DNA of 64,000 nucleotides, from the NCBI GenBank assembly GCA_947500585.1, contig CANMSN010000001.1, positions 496,001-560,000 of the forward strand, in the 5' to 3' direction. Below are positions 35,899-44,761 of the stretch, piece after piece (position 1 is the stretch's first letter; the number at the start of each line of letters is the position of its first letter). The DNA comes from an uncultured Flavobacteriaceae bacterium (lineage in GTDB: Bacteria; Bacteroidota; Bacteroidia; Flavobacteriales; Flavobacteriaceae). Made by a program: the position numbers and the translations under genes. The notes beneath the pieces are model-generated. The model saw only the letters and a list, made by a program, of their open reading frames with translations. It made no database searches and was not told the DNA's origin.

Positions 35899-36894
35899 AT
35901 GAAAGATATTTTAAACAGACTTATAAATCATGAAACCATCTCAACTGAGGAGGCAAAACAAGTTATTGTCAACATATCTAACGATATGTATAACCCAAGT
36001 CAGATAACATGTTTCCTATCTGTTTACATGATGCGAAGTATTACCATAGAAGAATTAAAAGGATTTAGAGATGCCCTTTTAGAACTTTGTCTGTCAGTAA
36101 ACCTCAGCGAATTTAATGCCATAGATATCGTTGGTACTGGTGGCGATGGTAAAAACACATTTAACATTTCTACACTATCTGCTTTTATAACAGCTGGTGC
36201 TGGAGTAAACGTTTCCAAACATGGTAATTATGGCGTATCATCAACGTCTGGTTCTTCCAATGTTATGGAAAATTTAGGTGTAAAGTTTTCAAATAATGAA
36301 GATTTCCTGAAACACTGTTTAGACCAAGCAGGAATATGCATATTACATGCACCATTGTTCCACCCTGCAATGAAAAACGTTGCTCCCATCCGCCGAGAGT
36401 TAGGCGTTAAAACCTTTTTCAATATGTTGGGACCTTTAGTTAACCCTTCATTTCCAAAAAATCATGTACTTGGTGTTTTTAGTTTAGAGGTTTTACGACT
36501 TTATAGTTTTTTACATCAAAACTCAGGTCATAATTATAACATTGTTTATGCTTTAGATGGCTATGATGAAATTTCATTAACCGGAAAAGCAAAAATTATT
36601 TCTAATCATACCGAAAAATTATTTTCACCAGAAGATTTAGGGGTTTCGAAAATTAAACAAGAAGCTATTTTTGGAGGAGATACCGTAAAAGATGCCGCAA
36701 AAATATTTGTTGATATTATTAGTGGGAAAGGCACAAAAGCACAAAATAATGTAGTTTGTGCCAATGCAGGATTAGCCATTGCAACTACAAAGCAAATTTC
36801 ACATCAAGAAGGATTTGAAATAGCAAAAGAATCGTTGTTTTCTGGAAAAGCAAAAGTAAGTTTAGATAAATTGATTGAACTCAGTAAAAAATAG
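35899..36894 (+). CDS. trpD: anthranilate phosphoribosyltransferase
   Basis: 331 residues, normal length. It joins anthranilate to PRPP. Visible signatures: the DIVGTGGDGKNTFNISTLSA block with the glycine-rich PRPP loop (~75-95), VSKHGNYGVSSTSGSSNVMENLG, FLHAPLFHPAMKNVAPIRRELG-like anthranilate site (written here in part: HPAMKNVAPIRRELG), FNMLGPLVNPS, and YALDGYDEISLTG. ATG at 35899 lies directly after the second repeat. Nothing unusual in the protein. Confidence 0.96.
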   Translation: MKDILNRLINHETISTEEAKQVIVNISNDMYNPSQITCFLSVYMMRSITIEELKGFRDALLELCLSVNLSEFNAIDIVGTGGDGKNTFNISTLSAFITAGAGVNVSKHGNYGVSSTSGSSNVMENLGVKFSNNEDFLKHCLDQAGICILHAPLFHPAMKNVAPIRRELGVKTFFNMLGPLVNPSFPKNHVLGVFSLEVLRLYSFLHQNSGHNYNIVYALDGYDEISLTGKAKIISNHTEKLFSPEDLGVSKIKQEAIFGGDTVKDAAKIFVDIISGKGTKAQNNVVCANAGLAIATTKQISHQEGFEIAKESLFSGKAKVSLDKLIELSKK

Positions 36895-36898
36895 TTTA

Positions 36899-36922
36899 CA
36901 GTCACAGTTTTCAGTGGGCAGT
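36899..36922. repeat. dispersed repeat between trpD and trpC
   Basis: A CAGTCACAGTTTTCAGTGGG block made of CAGT units, of a type that recurs in flavobacterial intergenic DNA. It fills half of the 42-bp gap. Confidence 0.5.
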
Positions 36923-36936
36923 AAATAAATTATAAA

Positions 36937-37722
36937 ATGAATATTTTAGACAAGATAACATTAGACAAACGGAAAGAAGTTGCACTTAGAAAAGGATTAA
37001 TTCCTGTTTCTCAGCTAGAACAATCTGTTTTATTTGAAAGACCAACTGTTTCACTTGCAAATAACTTACGAAATAGTAAATCTGGCATTATAGCTGAACA
37101 TAAACGCAGGTCTCCCTCAAAATCTGTTATTAATAATGGTTTAAATGTTCAAGATGTAGCAAAAGGCTATGAAGATGCAGGTGTTTGTGGAATGTCTGTT
37201 CTAACTGATGGAAAATATTTTGGAGGCTCGTTAGATGATTTGCTAACTGCAAGAGCAAGTTGCAATCTGCCTTTATTGCGTAAAGAATTCATTATTGATG
37301 AATACCAGTTATTGGAAGCCAAAGCTTATGGCGCAGATGTGATTCTATTAATTGCTGCAATTCTATCAAGGAATGAAATTAAACAATTCTCAGAATTCGC
37401 TAAAAGTTTAAATTTAGACGTGCTTTTAGAAGTCCATAACGAAGAAGAATTACATAAATCTATCATGCCAAGTTTAGATATGCTTGGTGTAAATAATAGG
37501 AATTTAAAAACATTTGAAGTTAGCTTAGAAACAAGTAAACAACTAAGTAATCTTATCCCTAACGATTTTGTAAAAATATCAGAAAGTGGTATTAGCAACG
37601 TTGAAGCCATTAAAGAATTGCAACCTTACGGATATCAAGGTTTTTTAATTGGAGAAAACTTCATGAAAACTGATAACCCAGGAAAAAGTGCAACCAAATT
37701 TATTAAAACTCTAGAAGGATGA
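36937..37722 (+). CDS. trpC: indole-3-glycerol phosphate synthase
   Basis: 261 residues, a TIM-barrel enzyme closing the indole ring. Signatures: [16 protein letters not shown] (catalytic Lys and phosphate region), [72 protein letters not shown] and FLIGENFMK. It overlaps the next gene by 4 nt (ATGA), so translation is coupled to the trpF-trpB fusion. Confidence 0.96.
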   Translation: MNILDKITLDKRKEVALRKGLIPVSQLEQSVLFERPTVSLANNLRNSKSGIIAEHKRRSPSKSVINNGLNVQDVAKGYEDAGVCGMSVLTDGKYFGGSLDDLLTARASCNLPLLRKEFIIDEYQLLEAKAYGADVILLIAAILSRNEIKQFSEFAKSLNLDVLLEVHNEEELHKSIMPSLDMLGVNNRNLKTFEVSLETSKQLSNLIPNDFVKISESGISNVEAIKELQPYGYQGFLIGENFMKTDNPGKSATKFIKTLEG

Positions 37723-39548
37723 AACTAAAAGTTTGCGGGATGAAATATCCAGACAATATAACTCAAGTATCTGAATTACAACCAGATTACATGGGGTTTA
37801 TATTCTATGAAAAATCTTCAAGATATTTTGATCAACTGATTCCAAATGTTCCAGATACCATAAAAAAAACAGGTGTTTTTGTAAATGAAGAGTTAAATAC
37901 TGTCATAAAAAAAATAAATAAATATAATTTACAAGCTATTCAATTGCACGGTGAAGAATCTCCTTATTACTGTAATATATTGCGTAGCACGAAACTTATT
38001 TCATCAACCAAACCTATCGAAATAATTAAAGTATTCTCAATAAAAGATGAATTCAATTTTGATGTTTTAACACCTTATGAGGAAGTTTGTGATTACTTCC
38101 TATTTGACACCAAAGGGAAATTACCCGGTGGAAATGGATACACATTTAATTGGAATATTTTAAACAATTACCCTTCCACAAAACCTTTCTTTTTAAGCGG
38201 GGGCATTGGTTTAGATGAAGTTGAAGACATTAAAAAATTCAAACAAAGTGAGGCCTCTAAATATTGTTATGCCCTTGATTTGAATAGTCAATTTGAAAAA
38301 GAACCCGCATTGAAAAATATTTCAATGTTAAAAGAATTTAAAAATAAATTAAGTAATAAAACTATGCCGAATTACAATGTAAATGAAAAAGGATATTATG
38401 GTGAATTTGGTGGCGCATTTATACCTGAAATGCTATATCCTAATGTAGAAGAGTTACGCCAAAATTATTTAAAAATAATGGCAGAACCTGATTTTCAAAA
38501 AGAGTTTAATCAACTTCTTAAAGATTATGTAGGACGTCCTTCACCATTATATTTTGCTAAACGTCTTTCAGAAAAATACAATACTAAAATTTACTTAAAG
38601 CGTGAAGATTTAAACCATACTGGCGCTCATAAAATCAATAATACTATTGGTCAAATTTTAATGGCACAACGTTTAGGTAAAACAAGAATTATAGCCGAAA
38701 CTGGTGCAGGCCAACATGGTGTTGCCACAGCTACTGTTTGTGCTTTAATGGGATTAGAATGTATTGTGTATATGGGTGAAATTGATATTGCAAGACAAGC
38801 ACCAAATGTAGCACGAATGAAAATGTTGGGAGCTAAAGTAGTTCCTGCTTTATCAGGTAGTCGTACCTTAAAAGACGCTACAAATGAAGCCATTAGAGAT
38901 TGGATAAACAACCCTGTAGACACCCATTATATTATTGGTTCTGCTATTGGTCCACACCCTTATCCAGATATGGTCACACGGTTCCAAGCTGTGATTTCAG
39001 AAGAAATTAAATGGCAATTAAATGAACAAGAAGGACGTGAAAACCCAGATTATGTAGTAGCATGTATTGGTGGCGGTAGTAACGCAGCTGGCACATATTA
39101 TCATTTTTTACATGACGAAGACGTTGGTATTATTGCCGTTGAAGCTGCTGGCTTAGGTGTAGATTCTGGTGAAAGTGCCGCAACTTCTGTTTTAGGAAAA
39201 GAAGGTATTATTCACGGTTGTAAAACCCTATTAATGCAAACTAACGACGGACAAATTACTGAGCCGTATTCCATTTCAGCAGGGTTAGATTATCCTGGTG
39301 TTGGTCCTATGCACGCACATTTATCAAAAACGGGGCGCGCAGAATTTATGTCCATTACTGATAGTGATGCCATGGACGCAGGTTTAGAACTTTCAAAATT
39401 AGAAGGTATCATTCCTGCTATTGAAACATCCCACGCCTTGGCTATTTTTAAATATAAAACCTTTAAACCTGATGATGTCGTGGTTATGAGTTTGTCAGGT
39501 CGAGGCGACAAAGATTTGAATACATATATTGATTACTTTAAACTATAG
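37719..39548 (+). CDS. trpFB: fused phosphoribosylanthranilate isomerase / tryptophan synthase beta
   Basis: One uninterrupted 609-codon frame holds two enzymes that are usually separate. Residues 1-~208 are TrpF ([67 protein letters not shown]). Residues ~216-609 are TrpB ([37 protein letters not shown] with the PLP lysine, [43 protein letters not shown]). The linker KNKLSNKT is short. An internal ATG (38364) at the normal TrpB start is preceded by AT-rich DNA, so separate TrpB could also be made. A lost stop codon or a one-base change is the simplest origin. Confidence 0.92.
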   Translation: MKLKVCGMKYPDNITQVSELQPDYMGFIFYEKSSRYFDQLIPNVPDTIKKTGVFVNEELNTVIKKINKYNLQAIQLHGEESPYYCNILRSTKLISSTKPIEIIKVFSIKDEFNFDVLTPYEEVCDYFLFDTKGKLPGGNGYTFNWNILNNYPSTKPFFLSGGIGLDEVEDIKKFKQSEASKYCYALDLNSQFEKEPALKNISMLKEFKNKLSNKTMPNYNVNEKGYYGEFGGAFIPEMLYPNVEELRQNYLKIMAEPDFQKEFNQLLKDYVGRPSPLYFAKRLSEKYNTKIYLKREDLNHTGAHKINNTIGQILMAQRLGKTRIIAETGAGQHGVATATVCALMGLECIVYMGEIDIARQAPNVARMKMLGAKVVPALSGSRTLKDATNEAIRDWINNPVDTHYIIGSAIGPHPYPDMVTRFQAVISEEIKWQLNEQEGRENPDYVVACIGGGSNAAGTYYHFLHDEDVGIIAVEAAGLGVDSGESAATSVLGKEGIIHGCKTLLMQTNDGQITEPYSISAGLDYPGVGPMHAHLSKTGRAEFMSITDSDAMDAGLELSKLEGIIPAIETSHALAIFKYKTFKPDDVVVMSLSGRGDKDLNTYIDYFKL

Positions 39549-39556
39549 AATTTTTC

Positions 39557-39584
39557 ATTTCCGCGAAGGCGGAAATCTCATGAT
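39557..39584. repeat. dispersed repeat between trpFB and the GIY-YIG relic
   Basis: Palindrome TTTCCGCGAAGGCGGAAA (39559-39576) followed by TCTCATGATG. Such CCGC-GAA-GCGG repeats are common in flavobacterial genomes. It lies immediately before the GIY-YIG gene start. Confidence 0.7.
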
Positions 39585-39592
39585 GAAACTAT

Positions 39593-39877
39593 ATGGATAT
39601 ACATTATGTTTATATATTAACCAATAAGAATCATTCAGTGTTATATGTAGGTCGTTCGAAACAATTAAAAGAAAGATTAAAACAACATAAAAATAATAGT
39701 CTAAAAACTTTTACTGGAAAATAAAATGTTGACAAGCTTGTCTATTTTGAAACAACAAAATATGTTAATAATTCTATCAAGAGGGAAAGACAAATAAAAA
39801 AATGGAATCGAGAATGGAAGATTAATTTAATTAATGGATTGAATCCAGATTGGAAAGATCTTTCAGAATATATTTAA
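39593..39877 (+). pseudogene. GIY-YIG nuclease family protein (YhbQ-like), broken by a stop codon
   Basis: A 94-codon frame with the full family pattern: HYVYILTNKNHSVLYVGRS (the GIY-YIG pair appears as YVYIL...YVG), KERLKQHK, then FTGK, stop TAA (39722-39724), then NVDKLVYFETTKYVNNSIKR, ERQIKKWNREWKINLINGLN and PDWKDL. Relatives read FTAKYNVDKLVYFE, so one Tyr codon (TAT/TAC) has become TAA; no frameshift is needed. It interrupts the trp operon between trpFB and trpA and is flanked by two palindromes. Function of these small nucleases in Bacteroidota is unclear; a role in DNA mobility is possible. Confidence 0.85.
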
Positions 39878-39890
39878 AATAAACATTAAA

Positions 39891-39917
39891 AGATTCCCTC
39901 ATCCGAGGGAATGAAAA
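39891..39917. repeat. palindromic repeat before trpA
   Basis: GATTCCCTC-ATCC-GAGGGAAT forms an 8-bp stem between the GIY-YIG relic and the trpA start (39933). It may mark the right edge of the inserted unit. Confidence 0.6.
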
Positions 39918-39932
39918 AACTATTCATTTACA

Positions 39933-40697
39933 ATGAACAGAATAAATCAAAAATTAAAAGAAGACAAAAAATTACTGTCTATATATTTCACAGCAGGGTA
40001 CCCAAGTTTAAATGACACTGTTTCCATTATTCAAGATTTAGAAAAAAACGGTGTAGATATGATTGAAATTGGCTTACCGTTCAGCGACCCGTTAGCCGAT
40101 GGACCAACCATTCAAGACAGCTCAACAGCCGCACTAAAAAACGGCATGACTACCGAAGTACTATTCAATCAATTAAAAGACATTAGAAAGTCGGTTACTA
40201 TTCCATTAATCATCATGGGCTATTTCAATCCAATGCTTCAATATGGTGTTGAAGCCTTTTGTAAAAAGTGTCAAGAATTAGGGATTGACGGATTAATTAT
40301 TCCTGACTTACCAGTAGATGTATATCATGAAGAATACCAAAGCATTTTTGAAAAATACGGACTCATAAATGTGTTTTTAATAACGCCTCAAACTTCAGAT
40401 GAGCGCATAAACTTCATCGATTCTGTTTCAAACGGATTTATTTATATGGTTAGTAGCGCCAGTGTTACAGGTAGTAGTTCTGGTTTTGGTAATACGCAAG
40501 CAGATTACTTTAAGCGCATTGCAGATATGAATCTTAAAAACCCACAAGTAATTGGTTTTGGTATCTCTGACAATAAAACATTTACACAAGCTACAAATCA
40601 TGCAAAAGGAGCTATTATTGGTAGTGCTTTTATTAAGCATGTTACAAATAAAGGTATTGATACTATTGATGAATTCGTAAAATCTATTCTAAATTAG
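39933..40697 (+). CDS. trpA: tryptophan synthase alpha subunit
   Basis: 254 residues. It releases indole from indole-glycerol phosphate and passes it to TrpB. Signatures: LLSIYFTAGYPSLNDT, MIEIGLPFSDPLADGPTIQDSS (catalytic Glu; quoted in part as IEIGLPFSDPLADGPTIQ), DGLIIPDLPVDVYHEEY, VFLITPQTSDERI, YMVSSASVTGSS, VIGFGISD and GAIIGSAFIKH. The distance from trpB (384 bp) is unusually large because of the GIY-YIG relic and its repeats; tight stoichiometry with TrpB might be affected. Confidence 0.96.
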   Translation: MNRINQKLKEDKKLLSIYFTAGYPSLNDTVSIIQDLEKNGVDMIEIGLPFSDPLADGPTIQDSSTAALKNGMTTEVLFNQLKDIRKSVTIPLIIMGYFNPMLQYGVEAFCKKCQELGIDGLIIPDLPVDVYHEEYQSIFEKYGLINVFLITPQTSDERINFIDSVSNGFIYMVSSASVTGSSSGFGNTQADYFKRIADMNLKNPQVIGFGISDNKTFTQATNHAKGAIIGSAFIKHVTNKGIDTIDEFVKSILN

Positions 40698-40701
40698 CTT
40701 C

Positions 40702-41121
40702 ATGAAATGGTACAAAAAGGCTTTAATTGAAAACTATGCGAATTTTTCTGGAAGAGCAAGACGACAAGAGTACTGGATGTTTGTTTTATTTCAAATATTG
40801 ATATTCTTTTTTTTAGCATTTTTATCTAACCTTTTTGAAGAATTCAAAATATTTGGATCGGATGTTTTTCTTACCATTTTAGGTATTTATGCACTAGCTA
40901 CATTAATTCCTTGGCTAGCTGTAAATGTTAGAAGACTTCATGACACTGGAAAAAGTGGAGGCTATTTATTTATAAACTTTATTCCCATTGTTGGTAGAAT
41001 CTGGTATATTGTATTAATGGCAACTAATGGAGATAATAGTCTAAACAAATACAGTCCTGACCCTAAAATGCCTCTTGAAGATGAAATTGATGATATTGGA
41101 AAACCTTTATTAGACGACTAA
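40702..41121 (+). CDS. DUF805 membrane protein
   Basis: 139 residues, starting 4 nt after trpA. N-terminal FSGRARRQEYWMFVLFQIL and VNVRRLHDTGKSGGYLFINF are the family hallmarks; about four membrane helices (~27-48, ~55-75, ~95-110) are visible, and the C-terminus is acidic. DUF805 proteins are inner-membrane proteins of unknown role. Its closeness to trpA indicates cotranscription, but a role in tryptophan metabolism is not implied by the family. Confidence 0.88.
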   Translation: MKWYKKALIENYANFSGRARRQEYWMFVLFQILIFFFLAFLSNLFEEFKIFGSDVFLTILGIYALATLIPWLAVNVRRLHDTGKSGGYLFINFIPIVGRIWYIVLMATNGDNSLNKYSPDPKMPLEDEIDDIGKPLLDD

Positions 41122-41122
41122 T

Positions 41123-41575
41123 ATGCCCCTAAACATTGTTTTAATAGAACCTGAAATACCCAATAATACAGGCAACATAGGCCGTCTAGCATTAGCTTCA
41201 GGTTCAAATTTACACCTTGTAAAACCTTTTGGATTTACAATTGATGATAGCCGTTTAAAACGTGCAGGACTTGATTATTGGCAGCACTTATCGGTTACTT
41301 ATTACGAAAATATTGAAGAATTTTTCATAATAAATAAAAACAAAAACATGGTTTTCTTATCTAGCCATGGAAAACAAAAACATTGGGATATTCCTTTTGA
41401 AGATAACTTGTTTCTAGTATTTGGAAAAGAATCTGTTGGTTTGCCAAAATCAATTATCCAAACACATTCAAATCAACTTTACAAAATTCCGTTATATAGT
41501 AAACATGTTCGGAGTTTAAATCTTGCTAATGCTGTAAGCATTATTGTTTATGAAGGTTTAAAACACCTAGATTAA
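41123..41575 (+). CDS. trmL: tRNA (cytidine/uridine-2'-O-)-methyltransferase
   Basis: 150 residues, SPOUT-family methyltransferase of the TrmL type that methylates the wobble position of tRNA-Leu. Signatures: LIEPEIPNNTGNIGRLALAS at the N-terminus, KRAGLDYWQHL, LVFGKESVGLPKSII and the knot motif IPLYSKHVRSLNLANAVSII. It follows DUF805 by 1 nt and may ride on the trp transcript. Length is normal for the family. Confidence 0.93.
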   Translation: MPLNIVLIEPEIPNNTGNIGRLALASGSNLHLVKPFGFTIDDSRLKRAGLDYWQHLSVTYYENIEEFFIINKNKNMVFLSSHGKQKHWDIPFEDNLFLVFGKESVGLPKSIIQTHSNQLYKIPLYSKHVRSLNLANAVSIIVYEGLKHLD

Positions 41576-41667
41576 ATCTAATACCAGATTAAATTTTTCA
41601 TTCACAAAATTTTAATAGAATAATATGTTATATTTATACAAAAAAAATTGGTTAACCAATTTAAGTT

Positions 41668-42741
41668 ATGAATATAAAAAAGAAAATACCTCTATTTTTA
41701 AACTTGTTATTTTGTATTTCAAGTGTAATAGCTCAAGTCACTTTAAATGCCGATGGAGCTGGCAATACATATGAATTAATAACCTCCGTTTTAGCCCCTG
41801 GATATAATCCTATTGAAGTTCCTGACTGTAATCATTCAGCTTTCGGCAGACATATTGATGAAGTTTTTGATACTGATTTAAACACTAATGTCTTTCGATT
41901 TTACATACACACTACGCCAGATAATGATAGATGCATCAATTTTGATAGGCAACGAAATGAGATAAAGAGCTATGACCAATCCCCAGATAATCTTCTAGGA
42001 GCTGAAGATGAAATTGTACAATATAAATGGAAATTTAAACTAGATGCAGGTTTTCAGTCATCATCAAGTTTTACACATATTCATCAATTAAAATCTGTGG
42101 GCGGTTCTTTAGAGAGTATGCCCATGTACACATTAACGACCAGAAAAGGTAGTCCAGATCAATTAGAGCTTCGGTATGCAGAAACGGCGTCTCAAATTAC
42201 ATCAAAAAAAACCGATTTAACACCATTTAAAGGCATTTGGGTGGAAGTAACAGAAACCATCAAATATAGTACTGCCGGATATTATTCTATAGAACTTAAA
42301 AAAGTTAGCGACGGTACCGTTCTTTTTGATTATACAAATAACTCAATAATTAATTGGCGACCAGGAGCCGATTTTGTTCGTCCTAAATGGGGAATTTATA
42401 GAAGCTTAAACAACGCCGCAGATTTAAGAGAGGAACAAGTATTATTTGCAAATTTTAGTATTGAAGAACTTAATTCGTTATCAACAAGTGATATTGAAAA
42501 TGATAATGATGTGGTTAAAATAGTTCCTAACCCGTCTAACTTCATCATTACATTTATTGACAAATACCCAAAAAGCTTTAATACAATTGATATTTATGAC
42601 GTTAGTGGTAAACTCATTCTAAAAAATGAAAAAGCACAAAATAACACACTAAATATTTCTAACTTAACAAGCGGTTTTTACTTGTTGGTTTTAAAAAAAG
42701 GCTTAGTAAAAGTTGCTGAGCATAAATTAGTTATTAAATAA
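41668..42741 (+). CDS. secreted lyase-like jelly-roll protein with type IX sorting tail
   Basis: 357 residues: signal peptide (IPLFLNLLFCISSVIAQ), a beta-rich domain (~25-265) with QYKWKFKLDAGFQSSSSFTH, HIHQLKSVGG and RPKWGIYRSL, then a type IX sorting domain (~280-357; VVKIVPNPSN, IDIYDVSGKLIL, LTSGFYLLVLKKG). The central domain resembles polysaccharide lyases/glucanase-like jelly rolls, but I cannot fix the family or catalytic residues. It should be exported through the type IX system and either released or anchored at the surface. The following gene encodes a secreted TIM-barrel protein, and the two are 21 nt apart. Confidence 0.75.
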   Translation: MNIKKKIPLFLNLLFCISSVIAQVTLNADGAGNTYELITSVLAPGYNPIEVPDCNHSAFGRHIDEVFDTDLNTNVFRFYIHTTPDNDRCINFDRQRNEIKSYDQSPDNLLGAEDEIVQYKWKFKLDAGFQSSSSFTHIHQLKSVGGSLESMPMYTLTTRKGSPDQLELRYAETASQITSKKTDLTPFKGIWVEVTETIKYSTAGYYSIELKKVSDGTVLFDYTNNSIINWRPGADFVRPKWGIYRSLNNAADLREEQVLFANFSIEELNSLSTSDIENDNDVVKIVPNPSNFIITFIDKYPKSFNTIDIYDVSGKLILKNEKAQNNTLNISNLTSGFYLLVLKKGLVKVAEHKLVIK

Positions 42742-42762
42742 TTATCCTATTTTAAAAGATAA

Positions 42763-43719
42763 ATGGCTTCTATTTCCAGACGTAATTTTACTAAAAAATC
42801 GGCTTTATCAATAGCAGGAATTCCTCTAGTTACCTTACCAAACAATTTATTTAAATTAGATGAAAAACAAAACGATAATTCCCTTAACATTAGCATTTTT
42901 TCTAAACACCTTCAGTTTTTAAATTACGAAGCATTAGGTGAACAAACCGCTGAAATGGGTTTTAATGGTGTAGATTTAACCGTGAGACCAAAAGGACATG
43001 TTTTACCAGAATCTGTGTCTCAAGATTTACCAAAGGCTATTGAACTTATTAAAAAAGGAGGTTCAACATGCAAAATGATGACTACTTCTGTGAATGATAT
43101 CGATAATGAATTAGATGTCAATGTAATCCAAATCGCCTCAGAAAATGGTATTAAATATTACAGAACAAATTGGTTTAAATATTCCATGAGCAGAACAATG
43201 GAAGCCGATTTAGACTATTATCAGCAAAAAATAGAACAATTAAGTACGCTTAATAACAAACTTGGTATTATTGGATGTTATCAAAACCACGCTGGAACGT
43301 CTATTGGAGCATCAATTTGGGAAATAAAAAAGCTCTTAGAATTGGCTAATTTCAGTGCTTTTGGTGTTCAATACGATATTCGGCATGCGCTAGTTGAAGG
43401 CGGCTTATCTTGGGGAAATGGCGTAAAACTTATTAAGGAACATATTAAAACTATTGTAGTAAAAGATTTTAAATGGGGGCAAGTAAATGGTGTATGGAAA
43501 CCCATAAATGTACCAATAGGTGAAGGTATGGTTGATTTTGATAGTTATTTTAAGCTATTAAAAAAGTATCAAATAAATGTTCCAGTATCTTTACACTGCG
43601 AATACGATTTAGGTGGCGCAGAACATGGAAGCAAAACACTAACTATTGATAAAAAAGAAGTCTTTAAATCAATTTCAAAAGATTTAAAAACCATTCAAAA
43701 CCTTTGGGAAATGGCTTAA
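42763..43719 (+). CDS. exported sugar phosphate isomerase/epimerase-like TIM barrel
   Basis: 318 residues. The N-terminus SRRNFTKKSALSIAGIPLV has the twin-arginine pattern, so Tat export is likely. The rest is an AP-endonuclease-2/xylose-isomerase-like barrel: EQTAEMGFNGVDLTVRP, GIIGCYQNHAGTSIG, VQYDIRHALVEGG, IVVKDFKWG, PVSLHCEYDLGG, with the usual metal-binding Glu/Asp/His positions. Bacteroidota carry many such periplasmic proteins of unknown substrate. Together with the lyase-like gene before it, it suggests a small carbohydrate-processing pair. Confidence 0.85.
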   Translation: MASISRRNFTKKSALSIAGIPLVTLPNNLFKLDEKQNDNSLNISIFSKHLQFLNYEALGEQTAEMGFNGVDLTVRPKGHVLPESVSQDLPKAIELIKKGGSTCKMMTTSVNDIDNELDVNVIQIASENGIKYYRTNWFKYSMSRTMEADLDYYQQKIEQLSTLNNKLGIIGCYQNHAGTSIGASIWEIKKLLELANFSAFGVQYDIRHALVEGGLSWGNGVKLIKEHIKTIVVKDFKWGQVNGVWKPINVPIGEGMVDFDSYFKLLKKYQINVPVSLHCEYDLGGAEHGSKTLTIDKKEVFKSISKDLKTIQNLWEMA

Positions 43720-43815
43720 ATTTTACTTGTTAAAAAAAATATTTATTCCCGTTTAAACCTTTTAAAAAAAAAAGAGTCTAAACTTTTAATATAAAAAACT
43801 AAAACAAAATTAATT

Positions 43816-44121
43816 ATGATAACAAAAAATTTAAAATTAGGTTTAGTAGTATTAGCACTATGTTCTTTTTCTTTTACTCAAGCGCAAGACAAAAAGAAAA
43901 AACCAGATCCTGAAAAGGTATTTGCTTCTTTTGATACAAATGAAGATAAAGCAATAAGTTTAGAAGAATTTAAAGCTAAGAAAAGAAAGAATGATGTAAA
44001 TCCTGAAGCTCTTGAAAAGCGCTTTGCTAAAATTGATACAGATGAAGATGGATTAGTTTCTTTAGAAGAATTTAAAGCTGGTATGCAAGCAGGAAAAAAG
44101 AAAGATAAAGATGCAAAATAA
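43816..44121 (+). CDS. secreted EF-hand protein
   Basis: 101 residues with a signal peptide (LGLVVLALCSFSFTQAQ). Two EF-hand calcium loops are clear: DTNEDKAISLEEF (~37-49) and DTDEDGLVSLEEF (~74-86), each with the Asp-x-Asn/Asp-x-Asp pattern and the terminal Glu. The C-terminus is lysine-rich. It should bind calcium in the periplasm or outside the cell; partners unknown. The MITE-like element begins 19 nt downstream and could act as its terminator. Confidence 0.9.
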   Translation: MITKNLKLGLVVLALCSFSFTQAQDKKKKPDPEKVFASFDTNEDKAISLEEFKAKKRKNDVNPEALEKRFAKIDTDEDGLVSLEEFKAGMQAGKKKDKDAK

Positions 44122-44140
44122 TTTTATCTAAAAATAATTA

Positions 44141-44283
44141 AAGAGGCTGTCTAAAAAGTGCCATTCTGAATGCAATGAAGAATCTCTAAAAATTTTAATA
44201 TTTTGATTTTTAGATTTTTAGATAAATAAGATTCTTCGCTTTGCTCTGAATGACAAAGTTCATCACTTTTTAGACAGCCTCTT
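44141..44283. mobile_element. MITE-like element with 20-bp terminal inverted repeats
   Basis: The ends AAGAGGCTGTCTAAAAAGTG (44141-44160) and its exact complement (44264-44283) enclose 103 bp. Inside, each arm carries a copy of the dispersed repeat CATTCTGA...GAAGAATCT (44162-44190 and 44229-44255) in opposite orientation, so the whole element can fold into one long hairpin. There is no coding capacity. The ends resemble those of Bacteroidota insertion sequences with GAGGCTGTCT termini; no matching full element is in the window and no target duplication is obvious. It may also terminate the converging genes. Confidence 0.75.
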
Positions 44284-44309
44284 CTTATTAATAAACTTTA
44301 TTTGAATGA

Positions 44310-44540
44310 TTATTTTTTTTCTGCATTCTTCAACATCTTCAAATACATAGTCTCAACTTTCATTCTAGCCCAAGGCATTCTGCGTAAAAACTTCAAACTC
44401 GATTTTACCGAAGGGTTATCAGTAAAACATTTTATTTTAATAACAGTACCCATGTATTCCCAACCATAATGCGACACTAAATCATTTATGATTTGTTCTA
44501 GTTTTATACCATGAAGTGGATTATTGGGTTGAGATTCCAT
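44310..44540 (-). CDS. VF530-family (DUF2132) small DNA-binding-like protein
   Basis: 76 residues. NNPLHGIKLEQIINDLVSHY, IKIKCFTDNPSVKSSLKFLR and RMPWARMKVETMYL are the hallmarks of the VF530 family, a small helical fold thought to bind DNA. The gene begins on the last base of the preceding stop codon (44540), so it is translationally coupled to it and belongs to the helicase operon. Confidence 0.9.
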   Translation of the reverse strand: MESQPNNPLHGIKLEQIINDLVSHYGWEYMGTVIKIKCFTDNPSVKSSLKFLRRMPWARMKVETMYLKMLKNAEKK

Positions 44541-44755
44541 TATGAATTTTCGACTAAACTTTTAATTTTAACTGCTTTTTCAAAATGGTCTAACTTATGG
44601 GTTTTAATCCACCAAGTAGCTGCTTCCATTAACAATTCTGGATTGTCATTTTTGTTCTTAAAAAACGCATAGAATGAAACATCAACATTTTCGCCTTTTG
44701 CAGCTATTTTTTTATCACAAACTTCTATGATTTTATCTTTTAGAATTTGTTGCAT
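44540..44755 (-). CDS. conserved small protein (probably DUF6500 family)
   Basis: 71 residues, mostly helical and charged: IIEVCDKKIAAKGENVDVSF, NPELLMEAATWWIKTHKLDH, FEKAVKIKSLVE. It matches my memory of a family of small flavobacterial proteins, but the family name is not certain. It lies 6 nt after the RNA helicase gene and overlaps the VF530 gene by one base, so all three are made together. Confidence 0.7.
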   Translation of the reverse strand: MQQILKDKIIEVCDKKIAAKGENVDVSFYAFFKNKNDNPELLMEAATWWIKTHKLDHFEKAVKIKSLVENS

Positions 44756-44761
44756 ATCACA

